A stretch of 64,000 nt of DNA from Catenulispora pinistramenti. GTDB taxonomy: Bacteria; Actinomycetota; Actinomycetes; Streptomycetales; Catenulisporaceae. Numbering within the stretch: the stretch's first letter is position 1; every line of letters starts with the position of its first letter. The DNA lies in contig NZ_JAAFYZ010000006.1 of assembly GCF_018274385.1 (NCBI RefSeq), forward strand, positions 1-64,000, in the 5' to 3' direction. Both the position numbers and the translations under genes were made by a program. The notes beneath the pieces are model-generated. The model searched no databases. It was not told the origin of the DNA and saw only the letters and a list, made by a program, of their open reading frames with translations. Positions 38,063 to 49,114 of the stretch are shown in pieces.

Positions 38063-38905
38063 TCAGCCTCGGAGTTCCAGCGTGCAGCACTTGACCGAGC
38101 CGCCGGCCTTGAGCAGTTCGGACAGGTCCATGCCGATCGGCTCGTAGCCGCGCTCGGCCAGCTGCGCCGCCATGCCGGTGGCGGCCTGGGGGAGCAGGAC
38201 GTGCAGGCCGTCGGACACCGCGTTGAGCCCGAACGCCGCGGCGTCCTCGGCGGTGGCGATGACAGCGTTCGGATACAGCGTGTTCAGCACCGCCCGCGAC
38301 CCCGGCGAGAACGCCTCGGGGTAGTAGGCGATGGTCTCGTGGTCGAGCACCGTCAGCGCGGTGTCCAGGTGGTAGTAGCGCGGGTCGACCAGGCGCAGCC
38401 CGATCACCGGCATCCCGAAGAACTCCTGCGCCTCCAGATGGGCGTTCGGGTCGGACCGGAAGCCGTGGCCGGCCAGGATCCAGTCCCCGGCGTAGAGGAA
38501 GTCGCCCTCACCCTCGTTGATGAACTGCGGGTCGTGGATCTCGGCGAAGCCGTTCTTGCGGAACCACTCCATGTACGCCGGACCCTCCGGCACGCGCTCC
38601 TTGTTCCGGAACGAGGCGCCGAGCACCTTGCCGCCCACGACGGTGGCGCCGTTGGCCGCGAACACCATGTCCGGCAGGCCCTCGATCGGTTTGATGGCCT
38701 CCACCTGGTGGCCGAGGTTCAAGTAGGCGTCGCGCAGGGTCTCCCACTGGCGCGCGGCCAGCGAGGCGTCGACCGGTTGGTCCGGGTGCATCCAGGGGTT
38801 GATGGCGTAGGCGACCGCGAAGTGGTCGGGCGGGCACATCAGATAGCGGCGCGGAATCGCCACGCGCTGGGTCGCCGAGGGGGCGCCGGAGGACTCGGGG
38901 GTCAT
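38063..38905 (-). CDS. ddaH: Dimethylarginine dimethylaminohydrolase-like amidinotransferase-fold hydrolase
   Basis: 280-residue guanidino-modifying enzyme. Conserved features: FAANGATVVGGK, INEGEGDFLYAGD, RYYHLDTALTVLD with the catalytic His, and the C-terminal catalytic Cys in KCCTLELRG (Cys273 or Cys274). The coupling to rocD suggests it acts on arginine or a methylarginine to feed ornithine or citrulline into the pathway. Whether the substrate is dimethylarginine or arginine itself cannot be decided by reading the sequence. It is divergent from the CNNM/CBS gene by 152 bp. Confidence 0.88.
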   Translation of the reverse strand: MTPESSGAPSATQRVAIPRRYLMCPPDHFAVAYAINPWMHPDQPVDASLAARQWETLRDAYLNLGHQVEAIKPIEGLPDMVFAANGATVVGGKVLGASFRNKERVPEGPAYMEWFRKNGFAEIHDPQFINEGEGDFLYAGDWILAGHGFRSDPNAHLEAQEFFGMPVIGLRLVDPRYYHLDTALTVLDHETIAYYPEAFSPGSRAVLNTLYPNAVIATAEDAAAFGLNAVSDGLHVLLPQAATGMAAQLAERGYEPIGMDLSELLKAGGSVKCCTLELRG

Positions 38906-39045
38906 GCAACCTGAGCATAAGTACCGCGTTTCCCCAGCTCAAGGCACCATCGTTGCGTGTCGTCGGGCGATCGTTGCGAAGATCGGTCGGTCACAGGCGT
39001 TTCATTGCGCCCCTGCCGTCCCAGCGGGCCGGCGCCCGGGCTCCC

Positions 39046-39057
39046 TACAATCAGGAC

Positions 39058-39058
<1 letters not shown>
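39046..39058 (+). promoter_or_regulatory. Putative -10 box with leaderless start
   Basis: TACAAT (39046-39051) lies 6 nt before the GTG start of the CNNM/CBS gene, so the first transcribed base would be in the start codon. There is no good Shine-Dalgarno sequence at a proper distance and no clear -35. Confidence 0.5.
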
Positions 39059-41743
<2,685 letters not shown>

Positions 41744-41745
41744 CG

Positions 41746-42333
41746 GTGGGCGGCGTACCGGATCCCCTTGAGGCGACCTTCGCGGGCGTCAACCCCTTCG
41801 CGGCCGCGCACGGGGTGGACACCGTGACCATCGGCGTCGCGGTGCCGATCCCGGAACCGTTCGGCAGCGAGCTGCAGAAGTGGCGCGAGTCGTTCCACGA
41901 CCCGATGGCGCTGGCGATCCCGACCCACGTCACCCTGCTCCCGCCGACCGAGGTCGAGCGCGAGGACCTGCCGGGCATCGAGGACCACCTGGCCAAGGCG
42001 GCCACCGTCGGCCAGCCGTTCTCCATGCTGTTGCAGGGCACGGACACCTTCCGCCCGATCTCCCCGGTGACCTTCGTCCGGGTGGCCCAGGGCGGCGAGC
42101 AGTGCGCCACCACCGAGGCCCTGGTCCGCTCCGGGGTGCTGGCCCGCGAGGCACGTTTCCCCTACCACCCGCACGTGACGGTCGCCCACGAGCTGCCCGA
42201 CGCCATGCTCGCCCGGGCCCAGGACGTCCTGGCCGGCTACGAGGCCCGCTTCCCGGTGACCGGGTTCGCTTTGTACCTGCACGGCGACGACGGCGTGTGG
42301 CGCGTCCGCCGCCTGTTCCCTTACGGCGGCTAG
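41746..42333 (+). CDS. 2H phosphoesterase (2'-5' RNA ligase superfamily)
   Basis: 195-residue protein with the two defining HxTx motifs, HVTLLPP (His61) and HVTVAHE in the second half, forming the 2H active site. Members act on cyclic phosphates or RNA ends; the trpS-adjacent copy is common in actinobacteria but its substrate is unknown. Start: GTG at 41746, 3 bp after the trpS stop, so probably translationally coupled. The last seven codons are the source unit of the tandem repeat downstream. Confidence 0.85.
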   Translation: MGGVPDPLEATFAGVNPFAAAHGVDTVTIGVAVPIPEPFGSELQKWRESFHDPMALAIPTHVTLLPPTEVEREDLPGIEDHLAKAATVGQPFSMLLQGTDTFRPISPVTFVRVAQGGEQCATTEALVRSGVLAREARFPYHPHVTVAHELPDAMLARAQDVLAGYEARFPVTGFALYLHGDDGVWRVRRLFPYGG

Positions 42334-42473
42334 ACCTTACCTGCCCCTGTTCCCCTTACGGCGGCTAGGCCTTACCTGCCCCTGTTCCCCTTACGGCGGC
42401 TAGGCCTTACCTGCCCCTGTTCCCCTTACGGCGGCTAGGCCTTACCTGCCCCTGTTCCCCTTACGGCGGCTAG
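42321..42473. repeat. 35-bp tandem repeat derived from the 3' end of the 2H phosphoesterase gene
   Basis: The 13-mer TTACGGCGGCTAG recurs at 42321, 42356, 42391, 42426 and 42461, exactly every 35 bp. The first copy is the real gene end (its TAG is the stop); the others carry the same codons and stop plus an intervening CCTTACCTGCCCCTGTTCC. Copies 2-4 are almost identical. 42474-42569 contains nothing I can name. Confidence 0.95.
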
Positions 42474-42569
42474 GCCCCGCGCCCCGCCCTCTGCCGCGGG
42501 CTGGGAAAGCGCGACGGCGGCCCCGATACCTGGAAGCCGCCGCCTGGGTGCCGCTAACGCTCGCGCCGC

Positions 42570-44033
42570 CTACTCCAGAACCGGCGCCGGACCCGCGGAC
42601 GGGGCCGCCGGCTTCGGCCTCAGGGTTAGCGACAGTAGGCAGACCGCCAGCGCGATGCAGGCGCCGACCGTCAGTCCGGTCTCCAGACCGTGGGTGTAGT
42701 TCACCTTGGGGTTCGGGTTGTGGCTGCCCTTCGTCGACGCCGTGGAGATGGTCAACAGGACCGCGATACCCAGCGCGCCGCCGATCTGCTGGCAGGCCTG
42801 CATCAGGCCGGAGCCGGCGCCGGAGTCACGCGGGGCCAGGCCGTTCATGATGTTCAGCGCGATCGGGCTGAACGCGATACCGCCGCCGAGGCCGAACAGC
42901 AGGAACGGCACCAGCAGACCGGTGGCGAATCCGGTGTGGATCGAGATGTGCGACAGCCAGTACAGCGCCACGGCGATCAGCGCCGTGCCGGTCACGATCA
43001 GCGGCCGGGGCCCGAAACGGGGCAGCAGCTTGGGAACGAACCGGGAGACCGCGAAAAGCGTCGCGGTCAGCGGCAGGAACGCGAACCCGGCCCGGATCGG
43101 CGAGTAGCTCAGCACGTTCTGCATGAACTGCGGCAGGAAGAAGAACATGGAGAACATCGCGCCGACCAGCAGCACATAGGAGCCGTAGCTGCGGGCCCGA
43201 GTGGAGTTCCTCAGCAGCCGCAGCGGGAACACCGGGAAGTCGGAGCGGGACTCGATGAACACGAACGCGCTCAGCAGCACCACGGCCGCGACGAACACGA
43301 AGATGGTCGTGCTGTCGCCCCAGCCGTGCTCGGAGGCGTTGATGAACCCGTAGACCAGGCTGCCCATCCCGGTGACCGAGGTGATGGCGCCGGGGATGTC
43401 GAACCTGCCCTGCACCCGCGGAGACTCATTCAGCAACCGGGCCGCGGCGAAAGCGGCCACCACACCGATAGGCACGTTGATGTACATCACCAGCCGCCAC
43501 GAACCCCAGGTGGTCAGCATCCCGCCGAGCAGCAGCCCGACCGACCCGCCGGCACTGGAGACCGCGGTGAACAGGCTCATCGCCTTCACCCGCGGAGCGC
43601 CCTCCGGGAACGTGGTGATGATCAGCGCCAGCATGCTCGGCCCGGCCATAGCCGCACCGACCCCCTGCAGAGCACGCGAAGCAAGCAACATGGTGGAGTC
43701 GACCGCGAGCCCACCGATGAACGAAGCCACCGTGAACAAGATGACCCCGGAGACGAACATCCGCCGCCGGCCCAAAATATCCCCGGCCCGCCCACCGAGC
43801 AGCAACAGCCCACCAAACGCGAGCGTATAGGCGTTCAGCACCCAAGACAGGTTCGCCTCAGAGAACTTCAGCGACGTCTGGATCTTCGGCAGCGCTATGT
43901 TGACGATGGTCGCGTCGAGGACCAGCATCAGCTGGCAAGTCACGATCGTGGCAAGGATGAGCCCCGGCTTGGGCTCCCGCTTCGGAACAACTTTCCCAGT
44001 GGAAGGCGTTGTGGATATGGACGCAGTAGACAT
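42570..44033 (-). CDS. MFS drug efflux transporter (DHA2/EmrB-QacA type)
   Basis: Proton-driven multidrug exporter, 487 residues with about 14 hydrophobic segments. Signatures: LDATIVNIALP (motif D1) in the first segment, GGRAGDILGRRRMF (motif A) in the second cytoplasmic loop, and SAGGSVGLLLGGML (motif C-like). Start: ATG at 44033 with GTGAAGGA 5 nt upstream; the frame remains open to 44285 but overlaps the divergent tetR. Regulation is evidently by that TetR gene through the shared promoter region. Confidence 0.93.
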   Translation of the reverse strand: MSTASISTTPSTGKVVPKREPKPGLILATIVTCQLMLVLDATIVNIALPKIQTSLKFSEANLSWVLNAYTLAFGGLLLLGGRAGDILGRRRMFVSGVILFTVASFIGGLAVDSTMLLASRALQGVGAAMAGPSMLALIITTFPEGAPRVKAMSLFTAVSSAGGSVGLLLGGMLTTWGSWRLVMYINVPIGVVAAFAAARLLNESPRVQGRFDIPGAITSVTGMGSLVYGFINASEHGWGDSTTIFVFVAAVVLLSAFVFIESRSDFPVFPLRLLRNSTRARSYGSYVLLVGAMFSMFFFLPQFMQNVLSYSPIRAGFAFLPLTATLFAVSRFVPKLLPRFGPRPLIVTGTALIAVALYWLSHISIHTGFATGLLVPFLLFGLGGGIAFSPIALNIMNGLAPRDSGAGSGLMQACQQIGGALGIAVLLTISTASTKGSHNPNPKVNYTHGLETGLTVGACIALAVCLLSLTLRPKPAAPSAGPAPVLE

Positions 44034-44090
44034 GGTGTCCTTCACCTGACGGCGAGCAAAAAGCGGAGGCTGACTCCGTTTAGCGTAGAG

Positions 44091-44110
44091 TGCCGCCACA
44101 CATTGCGGCA
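44091..44110. promoter_or_regulatory. MFS promoter with overlapping inverted repeat (probable TetR operator)
   Basis: On the minus strand TTGCCG (44111-44106), an 18-bp spacer and TACGCT (44087-44082) form a plausible promoter for the efflux gene. TGCCGC-8-GCGGCA (44091-44110) lies between these boxes and overlaps the -35, the expected place for repressor binding. Confidence 0.5.
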
Positions 44111-44166
44111 ACTTAATTCGACCGGGGCCCGGGGAAGCCCCCAACAGGCGAAGGAGTCGATCCACC

Positions 44167-44763
44167 GTGAGGGCAGACGCGCTCCGCAACCGCGAGCGCC
44201 TCGTCGAGGTAGCCCAGTCAGCGTTCGCGACCAACGGGATCGAAACATCCCTAGAAGAAATCGCACGCCAAGCCGGCGTAGGCATCGGGACCCTCTACCG
44301 CCGGTTCCCCCGGCGAGAAGACCTCATCGCCGCAGTCCTGGCGGAGCGCTACCTCAAACTCACCGAGTGCGCCCTAACCCTGGCCGAACACCGCAAAGAC
44401 GCCGACGCAGCCCTCACAGAGTGGCTGACCCTCCTGGTAGAGCACATGGCCATCTACCGAGGCCTGTCCCTAGCGGTAAAAGAAGCCATCCACGACCAAA
44501 GCACAGCCCTAGGCCGCACCTGCAAAGAAATGATGGACGCCGGCACCGCCCTCCTAGAACGAGGCCAAAGCCTAGGCGTCTTCCGCACAGACGTGAACTT
44601 CTACGACGTCATGTCCCTGTGCTCAGGCATCGTCACCGCCGTGGAGCGCCGCGCGGAGAAACTGGCCGACTCGGACATTCCGCCGGTGGATCCGTACCTG
44701 CTGCTTGATGTGGTGCTGAAGGGGCTGCGGTCGGGGGTGCTTGGGGGCGGTGCTGGCGGTTAG
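44167..44763 (+). CDS. TetR family transcriptional regulator
   Basis: 198-residue repressor. The N-terminal helix-turn-helix is clear (IETSLEEIARQAGVGIGTLYRRFPRREDLIAAVLAERY); the C-terminal ligand domain is of the actinobacterial TetR type ending in a LLLDVVLKGLRSG helix. It starts with GTG at 44167. It is divergent from the MFS gene (133 bp apart), so it most likely represses that pump and responds to one of its substrates. Codon use is somewhat richer in A-ending codons over its 3' half than in the neighbours. Confidence 0.93.
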   Translation: MRADALRNRERLVEVAQSAFATNGIETSLEEIARQAGVGIGTLYRRFPRREDLIAAVLAERYLKLTECALTLAEHRKDADAALTEWLTLLVEHMAIYRGLSLAVKEAIHDQSTALGRTCKEMMDAGTALLERGQSLGVFRTDVNFYDVMSLCSGIVTAVERRAEKLADSDIPPVDPYLLLDVVLKGLRSGVLGGGAGG

Positions 44764-45210
44764 GTCGCTGCCGCTGCTGATCCGCGCTGCTGCTCCGCGC
44801 TGCTGCTCCGCGCCGCTGTCCGCTGCCAATGCCGCTGCCGTGGCTGCCGTCGCCGTGCCTGTTGTCGTCATCGTTGCGGCGAGGGCCTGGCGTGCCACTT
44901 GATCTTGTGCGTCGGTTAAATCGGCGTGCAGTCCGCGCCGTGCATTCCGCCCGCGCCATGCCTTCCTGCTGCGCCGCGCATTCCCCCTGTGCCGTGCATT
45001 CCGCCCGCGCCCTGCGTGCGGTTTGAGCTGGCATGCTGCCCGCGCCGCCGCCGTGTCACGCGAGCCGCCATGCCCCTTTCCAATCGGCGAGTCGCCCGAC
45101 CCGACAAGTCACCCGCACCGCCCCATTCGAGCCGGCGTGTCGCCCGACTCCACAAGCCGCCCGCACTGCCGCGCCGCCCGAGGCCGCCTCCAAATCGCCC
45201 GAGTTGAATG
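44764..45210. repeat. Low-complexity, internally repetitive intergenic region
   Basis: Nearly 500 bp without a supported gene. The first part is CTGCTCCGC/GCTGCC repeats; then GCCGTGCATTCCGCCCGCGCC occurs twice about 53 bp apart; then a 48-bp unit (CGGCGNGTCGCCCGAC core) is repeated imperfectly in tandem at 45073-45120 and 45121-45168. All frames translate to Arg/Pro/Ala-rich strings, so I reject coding. Confidence 0.7.
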
Positions 45211-45257
45211 AGTAGTGAACATCAGACCAACTCCAGGCGACTAAGTTACTGTGAGGC

Positions 45258-46001
45258 ATGCTCACCGAACCCCGGCATGCCGGCACCCGGCGCTCCGAAC
45301 CAGCCTTCTTCGACGACCGCGCCCGCGTCTCCGCCCTGCGCGCGTGGGGAGCAGCGTCGTTCGGCGTATTCGTACTGCTGGCGATCGTCGTCGCGGCCAA
45401 GGCGTCCAAGGGCACGGATCAGTCGATCGACGATTCGCTGAACCGCTTCGCACTGCGCGACACCGGGATCACCGACTTCTTCAAGGCGGTGACCAACGCC
45501 GGTTCACCGACGGTGACCCTGGGACTCGGCCTGCTGATCGCCGTAGCCTTCTACCTGCTCCGGATGCGCACCTCGGCCTACTTCGCCGCAGCCTCGGTGA
45601 TCGGCGCCTACGCCATCGCCTACGTCGCCAAGAAGGGCGTGAACCGCCCGCGCCCCCACTGGGACGCCGCGCACACGATCTCCACAGAATCCGGCGCGTC
45701 CTTCCCCTCCGGCCACGCCACCGGCACCTCCACCCTGGCCGCCGTCCTGATCCTGGCCGCGGTCCCACTGCTGGCCGGCCCGGCGGCGCGCCGCATCGCA
45801 CAAACAGCCCTGGTGCTGTACGTGATCGTCATCGTCGTGTCGCGCCCAGTCCTCGGCGTCCACTTCCCCACCGACGTCCTCGCGGGCGCCGCCCTGGGCA
45901 CCGGCTGGACCCTTTTGTGCGCCTCGGTACTGCGCCCGTGGCGGGACCGAGTGTCCAACCGGTGGTCCGCACATGACCCGCTTAGGAGAACCGGCCGCTG
46001 A
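45258..46001 (+). CDS. PAP2-family membrane phosphatase
   Basis: 247-residue integral membrane lipid phosphatase. The three-part active site is intact: KKGVNRPRP (KxxxxxxRP), FPSGHATG (PSGH) and SRPVLGVHFPTDV (SRxxxxxHxxxD). Five to six hydrophobic segments surround these. Possible substrates are undecaprenyl pyrophosphate or phosphatidic acid. Start: ATG at 45258 behind GTGAGG. Confidence 0.92.
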   Translation: MLTEPRHAGTRRSEPAFFDDRARVSALRAWGAASFGVFVLLAIVVAAKASKGTDQSIDDSLNRFALRDTGITDFFKAVTNAGSPTVTLGLGLLIAVAFYLLRMRTSAYFAAASVIGAYAIAYVAKKGVNRPRPHWDAAHTISTESGASFPSGHATGTSTLAAVLILAAVPLLAGPAARRIAQTALVLYVIVIVVSRPVLGVHFPTDVLAGAALGTGWTLLCASVLRPWRDRVSNRWSAHDPLRRTGR

Positions 46002-46087
46002 CGCGTGATACTAAGGGCGGACGAGCATAGGGCTTTGCAGCCCGCACCGCTGCGTCGCCCACCGCATCAACAGGAGGACCGGAGAAA

Positions 46088-46417
46088 GTGACTTACGTCA
46101 TCGCCCTGCCCTGCGTGGACGTGAAGGACAAGGCCTGCATCGAGGAGTGCCCTGTCGACTGCATCTACGAGGGCGAGCGCATGCTCTACATCCACCCGGA
46201 CGAGTGCGTCGACTGCGGCGCCTGCGAACCGGTGTGCCCCGTCGAGGCGATCTTCTACGAGGACGACACGCCGGAGCAGTGGAAGGACTACTACAAGGCC
46301 AACGTGGAGTTCTTCGACGACCTCGGCTCCCCTGGCGGTGCCTCCAAGATGGGGCTGATCGAGAAGGACCACCCGCTGATCTCCGCCCTGCCGCCGCAGG
46401 CTCAGGGCGAAAGCTAA
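46088..46417 (+). CDS. fdxA: 7Fe ferredoxin (FdxA type)
   Basis: 109-residue electron carrier. Cys residues in CVDVKDKACIEECPVDC and CVDCGACEPVCPVEAI provide one [3Fe-4S] and one [4Fe-4S] cluster, as in mycobacterial/streptomycete FdxA. GTG start with GGAG upstream. dapC follows after 49 bp, a pairing conserved in actinobacteria. Confidence 0.95.
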   Translation: MTYVIALPCVDVKDKACIEECPVDCIYEGERMLYIHPDECVDCGACEPVCPVEAIFYEDDTPEQWKDYYKANVEFFDDLGSPGGASKMGLIEKDHPLISALPPQAQGES

Positions 46418-46466
46418 GAGCTTTCCCCTACGGCGAAATCCCGCTCCACCAGAGGAAATCCTTCAG

Positions 46467-47564
46467 ATGCGGAAGCTCCCTGACTTCCCGTGGGACCGGC
46501 TCGCGCCCGCCAAGGCGCGAGCCGGCCAGCACCCGGGCGGGATCGTCGACCTGTCCGTCGGCACGCCAGTCGACCCGGTGCCAGCCGTCATCCAAGACGC
46601 GCTGCGCGCCGGGTCGAACGCACCCGGCTACCCCCTCACCCACGGCACCCCCGCCCTGCGCGAGGCGGCCGTCGGCTGGATGACACGCCGGCTCGGCGTC
46701 ACCGGCGTCACCCCGACCGCGGTACTCCCGGTGATCGGCACCAAGGAACTGGTGGCCTGGCTCCCGACCCTGCTCGGCCTCGGCCCGGGCGACCACGTGG
46801 CCATCCCCTCGGTGGCCTACCCGACCTACGACGTCGGCGCGCGGATCGCCGGCGCCGACACCCTGGTGGCCGCCCCCGAGGCCGCCGCCGACCTGATCCG
46901 GGCCCGCCGCCCGAAGCTGATCTGGCTGAACTCCCCGGCGAACCCGAACGGGCGCGTGGCCTCGGCCGCCGAACTTCGTGCGGTCGTCACGGCTGCCCGG
47001 GAGTCCGGCACCATCGTCGTCTCCGACGAGTGCTACATCGAACTGGCGTGGGATGCCGAGCCGGTTTCCCTGCTCCACCCTGATGTCAGCGGTGTCAGCC
47101 ACGAGGGACTGCTGGCCGTCCACTCGCTGTCCAAGCGCTCGAACCTGGCCGGCTACCGTGCGGGCTTCATCACTGGCGACCCCGCGGTCGTGGCCGACTT
47201 GCTGGAGGTGCGCAAGCACGCTGGCCTGATCATGCCGCAGCCGGTCCAGGATGCGATGACCGTCGCCCTGAGTGACGACACCCATGCTGCGGAGCAGAAG
47301 GAGCGTTACCGTCGGCGCCGCGAGGTTCTGCGCGATGCGCTGGGGCGTGCGGGCTTCCGTATCGACCACTCTGAGGCGGGGCTGTATTTGTGGTCCAGCC
47401 GTGACGAGGATTGCTGGACCACCGTTGAGTGGCTGTCCGAGCGCGGGATCTTGGTTGCGCCGGGTGACTTCTACGGTGAGGCTGGGGCGCGGCATGTGCG
47501 GGTGGCTTTGACGGCTAGCGATGAGCGAGTTGCTGCTGCGGCTGCGCGGCTGGCCGCATTCTGA
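46467..47564 (+). CDS. dapC: Succinyldiaminopimelate transaminase
   Basis: PLP aminotransferase of the succinylase branch of lysine/DAP synthesis, making N-succinyl-LL-2,6-diaminopimelate. Landmarks: YPLTHGTPALREA, IWLNSPANPNGRV, SDECYIEL and the PLP Lys in HSLSKRSNLAGYR. 365 residues, matching the actinobacterial DapC that follows fdxA. dapD and dapE, which act just before and after it, are 13 kb away on the same strand. A bulged hairpin and T-run follow. Confidence 0.93.
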   Translation: MRKLPDFPWDRLAPAKARAGQHPGGIVDLSVGTPVDPVPAVIQDALRAGSNAPGYPLTHGTPALREAAVGWMTRRLGVTGVTPTAVLPVIGTKELVAWLPTLLGLGPGDHVAIPSVAYPTYDVGARIAGADTLVAAPEAAADLIRARRPKLIWLNSPANPNGRVASAAELRAVVTAARESGTIVVSDECYIELAWDAEPVSLLHPDVSGVSHEGLLAVHSLSKRSNLAGYRAGFITGDPAVVADLLEVRKHAGLIMPQPVQDAMTVALSDDTHAAEQKERYRRRREVLRDALGRAGFRIDHSEAGLYLWSSRDEDCWTTVEWLSERGILVAPGDFYGEAGARHVRVALTASDERVAAAAARLAAF

Positions 47565-47611
47565 CCTCCTGTTGTTTCTTGTCGTGATGTTGGGCATGTC
47601 CCTAGGCCGAA

Positions 47612-47655
47612 CCCCGGGCGCCTGGGGGTGGCGCCGGGGTCCGGCTGCGGGTTTT
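47612..47655 (+). terminator. Probable dapC terminator
   Basis: CCCCGGGCGCC and GGCGCCGGGG pair across a 7-nt loop with one bulged base (47612-47639), and GTTTTT follows at about 47651. Confidence 0.6.
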
Positions 47656-47665
47656 TGCCGTGCCC

Positions 47666-47734
47666 GCCCCTTGCGGGGCCTGCTCGATTTGGGGCGATCC
47701 CCCTTTTGCCTCCGACTTGGCCGAAGTCGAAGGC
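47666..47734. other. Two further hairpins in the dapC downstream region
   Basis: GCCCC-TTGC-GGGGC at 47666-47679, and GCCTCCGACTT-GGCCG-AAGTCGAAGGC (11 bp, one mismatch) at 47708-47734. The whole 446-bp interval 47565-48010 lacks a supported gene but is richer in structure and in AT patches (47900-47990) than neighbouring gaps. A small RNA or the remnant of a repeat is possible. Confidence 0.4.
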
Positions 47735-48010
47735 CCTTATCGCCTTGCTTCGAGCAGTCGACGACGCGAGGTCATCGAGGGCGTGGCGGCGGTTCCCTGG
47801 CCGAGGCGCGGTGAGCTCTGTCCGCACCCCGGTTGTGGGGACCGTCGGCCCGGGTTTCGCTCATGTGCCTGGCTGCGGCGGGCGATTCCCGAGATGCCTC
47901 AATCTTCTATGAATGGTGCATATCGGACATCGGGTGATTGGCGTAGATTCTGCTGCGCGTATTGGTTGAGGCCGAATGGGGGACTGCGCGCTGGGGTTGG
48001 TGCGCTGGGG

Positions 48011-48799
48011 TTACTGCGCCGGCGGTTCCTTCTCCAGGTACCGCATCGCCTGCTTGAAGTATCCGCGCGGGTTCGTGTCCAGGTACCGCGCCCACTCCGG
48101 GTCGCGCTCCCCGCGTAGCCATGCGACGCGGGCCAGTGCGTAGCCGAACATCGGCTGGTTGATGTAGCCGAGTTGCTGTCGGCGCCAGCCGCCGCGGCCC
48201 TGGGCGAAGGTGTAGGCGGCGTTGGCGGTGAAGACTCCGAGGCCGAAGAACACTGTTGCCAGGTCGGTCAGCGGCTCGTGGTCTCGCTCGGCGGTGCTGG
48301 ACGGGCCGCGGTAGAGGAGCTTGTGGTGGCAGAGTTCGTGGGCCGCGACCGCGACTACGCGGCGGGGGTCGGGGGCGTTGTCCAGGCCGATCGCGATGAG
48401 GCCGACGCCGTTGCGGACGCTGTAGTGTCCCGCGATGCTCTGCTGGCTGGTGGCGGCGCCGGGCAGGCCGGGGCCGGGGCCAGGACCGCCAGGACCGCCA
48501 GGACCGCCAGGGCCACCGGGACTGCCGGGTGGGCCGGGGCGGGCTGGTGGGCGTCCGTCGTATGAGATGATCGCGATTTCTGCGGGGTCGATGCGGAGAT
48601 GGGCGCGGACTAGGTCGACCAGCTCCAGTACGTCATCTGGGGTGCCGCGGTAGGTGCCGGGGAAGAACGAGGGGGTCGGGGTGAGTGCTTCGGCTTCGAG
48701 CGCTTCGCGCCCGAATTGCTCGACGCACCAGCTGAGCATCTTCTCGATCCACTGGCGCTCGCGGTCATCGACTGGCGGGCGCGCCCCGAACAGCGGCAT
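48011..48799 (-). CDS. Putative zinc metallopeptidase with a collagen-like Gly-Pro insert
   Basis: 262 residues of unknown family. AVAAHELCHHKLLYRG contains HExxH, and the downstream DHEPLTDLATVFFGLGVF supplies a candidate third ligand, typical of gluzincin-like peptidases. In the middle, about 30 residues of Gly-Pro-Pro/Gly-Gly-Pro triplets (GPPGSPGGPGGPGG) interrupt the domain just before the TSQQSIAGHYS segment. No signal peptide is evident, so a cytoplasmic location is likely. It is divergent from the alpha/beta-hydrolase gene; the 315 bp between them contain only short CGCCAGACT repeats and presumably both promoters. Confidence 0.65.
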   Translation of the reverse strand: MPLFGARPPVDDRERQWIEKMLSWCVEQFGREALEAEALTPTPSFFPGTYRGTPDDVLELVDLVRAHLRIDPAEIAIISYDGRPPARPGPPGSPGGPGGPGGPGGPGPGPGLPGAATSQQSIAGHYSVRNGVGLIAIGLDNAPDPRRVVAVAAHELCHHKLLYRGPSSTAERDHEPLTDLATVFFGLGVFTANAAYTFAQGRGGWRRQQLGYINQPMFGYALARVAWLRGERDPEWARYLDTNPRGYFKQAMRYLEKEPPAQ

Positions 48800-49114
48800 G
48801 TTCTGACAGTACTCGGCGCTGGTTGGTGGGTTCGTGACCTCCGGGCGCTGTGTGGTCGTTGCTGCCTCGGTTCGCCGGCGATGCTAACTTCGCCAGACTC
48901 GCCAGACTCGCCGGGCTTGCCGTGTCCGGCTGCCGCCGCTCCCGCGCGGTGTGCTGCCTGCCGCGTCCGCGCTCTGTGTCCTCAGTGGCTGGTGCTCTGC
49001 CCTACCTGTCACTGTCGCTCTGCCTCCGCTGCCTCTCCTCGCTCCTGTGCGCGCCGGAGGCGGCGGTTTCTGTTGCTGCGGGGCCGGGTAGCTGCCGCGC
49101 AATGGAGGAGGGCC

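Noticed and set aside
42321-42473. CRISPR array
   Set aside because: The 35-bp periodic copies have no variable spacers; the whole unit repeats, so it is a tandem repeat.
44926-45215. Overlapping short ORFs in the repeat region before the PAP2 gene
   Set aside because: All frames are open because the repeats lack stop codons; the products are Arg/Pro/Ala-rich and overlap one another.
47660-48118. Plus-strand ORFs of 94-152 codons after dapC
   Set aside because: They contain several hairpins, lack ribosome sites and run antisense into the metallopeptidase gene; no recognisable protein.
48716-49114. N-terminal extension of the alpha/beta-hydrolase frame
   Set aside because: It overlaps the divergent metallopeptidase gene and encodes Cys/Arg-rich nonsense; the ATG at 49115 has a very strong ribosome site.
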